This document shows positions 7,147 through 8,022 of a stretch of 8,022 bases of DNA, one piece after another; the stretch's first letter is position 1, and the number at the start of each line of letters is the position of its first letter. Location of the stretch: positions 1-8,022 of the forward strand of contig CAITZN010000279.1 of NCBI GenBank assembly GCA_903896915.1, written 5' to 3'. The notes under the pieces are model-generated. The model was not told where the DNA came from. It saw nothing but the letters and a program-made list of their open reading frames with translations, and ran no database searches. Source of the stretch: an uncultured bacterium (GTDB lineage: Bacteria; Desulfobacterota; Desulfobulbia; Desulfobulbales; Desulfobulbaceae). Made by a program: the position numbers and the translations under genes.

Positions 7147-7749
7147 ATGCCAGTTCAAAGCACAACAATCGACCAGGAAGACGCCTCAGTTACCGAAGCC
7201 GCAACTCTCAGTACCATCTATTCTTTTTTAGCGCTGACCATGCGCTATCCCGATCCCACTTTCTGCAACAGCCACTTTTTCGACACCTTGGAATCACTGC
7301 TGGCCTCTCTCGATTGGCAAGACGAACTTACTGCACTCCGTCAGTGGCGCACACAATCCATCGACCTTATCGATGATTTACGAACCGAATACACTCGGCT
7401 GTTCATCAGCGCCTCCCCCCGGACAACCGTGCCTCCCTATGCTTCGGTCTATCTTGACGGCGATGGCAGTCTTAACGGCAAAACCACGGAAAAAACCAGA
7501 GATTTTTATCGCGAACGTGGCTATGATCTGGCCTGCGATACTGAGCCAGCTGATCATATCAGTTTTGAACTCGATTTTTTGGCTGCATTGGCCGGTGAAG
7601 CCAAACACGAAGACGAAGAACTCTTCCTGCAAACCCTTTTTCGGCCATGGTTTGAACTATTTCTGGAAAAAAGTATAAAAGAAGCTCGACATCCATTTTT
7701 CGAGGTGTCAATACAGTTAATTGATTTTTTTACCAAGGAGGAACAGTAA
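7147..7749 (+). CDS. TorD/NarJ-family molybdoenzyme chaperone (200 aa)
   Basis: Family knowledge: cytoplasmic all-helical chaperones (TorD, DmsD, NarJ type) bind the Tat leader or apo-enzyme of a molybdopterin oxidoreductase, helping cofactor insertion and delaying export until folding is complete. Seen: 200 residues, the usual family length. Hallmarks are EYTRLF (81-86), VPPYASVYLDG (95-105), FYRERGYDLA (120-129), PADHISFELDFLAAL (134-148) and LFRPWFELFLEKS (164-176). There is no signal peptide. ATG 7147 follows an in-frame TAG at 7129-7131 and has no obvious Shine-Dalgarno, so translation may be modest. Its stop codon directly abuts the ATG of the downstream Tat-signal gene, whose ribosome binding site lies inside this gene; this implies coupled expression and a client relationship. 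The exact subfamily and client cannot be told from sequence alone, so no gene symbol is given. Confidence 0.9.
   Translation: MPVQSTTIDQEDASVTEAATLSTIYSFLALTMRYPDPTFCNSHFFDTLESLLASLDWQDELTALRQWRTQSIDLIDDLRTEYTRLFISASPRTTVPPYASVYLDGDGSLNGKTTEKTRDFYRERGYDLACDTEPADHISFELDFLAALAGEAKHEDEELFLQTLFRPWFELFLEKSIKEARHPFFEVSIQLIDFFTKEEQ
7735..7741 (+). promoter_or_regulatory. Strong ribosome binding site of the Tat-signal gene
   Basis: AAGGAGG is a full Shine-Dalgarno match located within the last codons of the chaperone gene, eight bases before ATG 7750. It supports translational coupling and strong expression of the downstream gene. Confidence 0.85.
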
Positions 7750-8022
7750 ATGGCAATGAACCTTACCAGGCGGAATTTTCTCAAAACCGCCTCGATTGCC
7801 GCTGCGTCCATACCACTTTCCAAGGTGGTGGCAAAAGCAGAATCAGGAGTTGTTAAAGCACCGCTGGTTTCCCCAGGCACATTCAAAAACACCCAGACAG
7901 TAATAGCTTGTGGAGCCCTAAAAGCAATAGTACCTAGAGATAAGCTTCCCCTTTTGATTTCAAAGCGCCAAATGAATGCTGAGAAATGGACCCAGCTATT
8001 TTGTGATGCTCAACCTCGATTA
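7750..8022 (+). CDS. Tat-signal exported protein, probable client of the adjacent chaperone (partial, 5' end only)
   Basis: Ninety-one codons are visible, with no stop before the right edge. The N-terminus carries a textbook twin-arginine leader: TRRNFLK (residues 6-12, Arg7 and Arg8), an alanine-rich hydrophobic stretch (13-23) and a likely AKA cleavage site near residue 30. The protein should therefore be exported folded to the periplasm or outer face of the membrane. ATG 7750 is preferred because of the strong ribosome binding site; ATG 7756 is an alternative. Context: directly after a TorD-family chaperone, one expects the catalytic subunit of a DMSO-reductase-family molybdoenzyme. However, only one Cys (VIACGA, residue 55) occurs where a multi-cysteine iron-sulfur motif often lies, and the remainder (KAIVPRDKLPLLISKRQ and onwards) matches nothing I recognise. 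It could be another Tat-exported subunit, an enzyme lacking the cluster, or a gene disrupted after about residue 56. Confidence 0.75.
   Translation, partial: MAMNLTRRNFLKTASIAAASIPLSKVVAKAESGVVKAPLVSPGTFKNTQTVIACGALKAIVPRDKLPLLISKRQMNAEKWTQLFCDAQPRL

Overview
The window reads as an ordinary bacterial chromosome segment of moderate GC content. An anaerobically respiring or facultative organism fits best, because one end carries a TorD-type molybdoenzyme chaperone next to a twin-arginine (Tat) signal protein. The gene mix (giant kinase/ATPase/sensor protein, an EF-hand protein with an RTX-like module, a Tat/TorD pair) would suit a Geobacter- or Desulfuromonas-like deltaproteobacterium, but that is an inference from gene content; no taxonomic marker is present.

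Positions 1-4779 are one uninterrupted minus-strand frame of 1593 codons that runs off the left edge. It starts at a GTG with a good ribosome binding site. It encodes a cytoplasmic signalling protein with a Ser/Thr protein kinase domain, an AAA-type ATPase with clear Walker A and B motifs, a long helical region, a GAF domain and the beginning of a PAS domain. Its output domain lies outside the window.

Positions 4780-5728 hold no convincing intact gene. On the minus strand the last 76 codons of one frame (down to 4850) look like coding sequence, and the same frame continues upstream to about 5395 broken by four stop codons. This may be a decayed gene. The rest of the gap contains small hairpins, one weak terminator candidate and an eight-C tract.

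Positions 5729-6811 (minus) encode a 360-residue protein with an N-terminal part that I cannot assign to a function and a C-terminal EF-hand-like, RTX-associated calcium-binding module, without an export signal. Positions 6812-7146 are a divergent intergenic region. It contains an imperfect inverted repeat over a perfect TATAAT on the minus strand and a possible sigma-70 promoter for the plus-strand genes.

Positions 7147-8022 (plus) are a two-gene unit: a TorD/NarJ-family chaperone abutting, with no gap and a strong internal ribosome binding site, a Tat-signal protein that runs off the right edge. The likely relationship is that the chaperone binds the Tat leader or the folding enzyme before export. 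The visible part of the exported protein lacks the usual molybdoenzyme iron-sulfur signature, so its identity is open.
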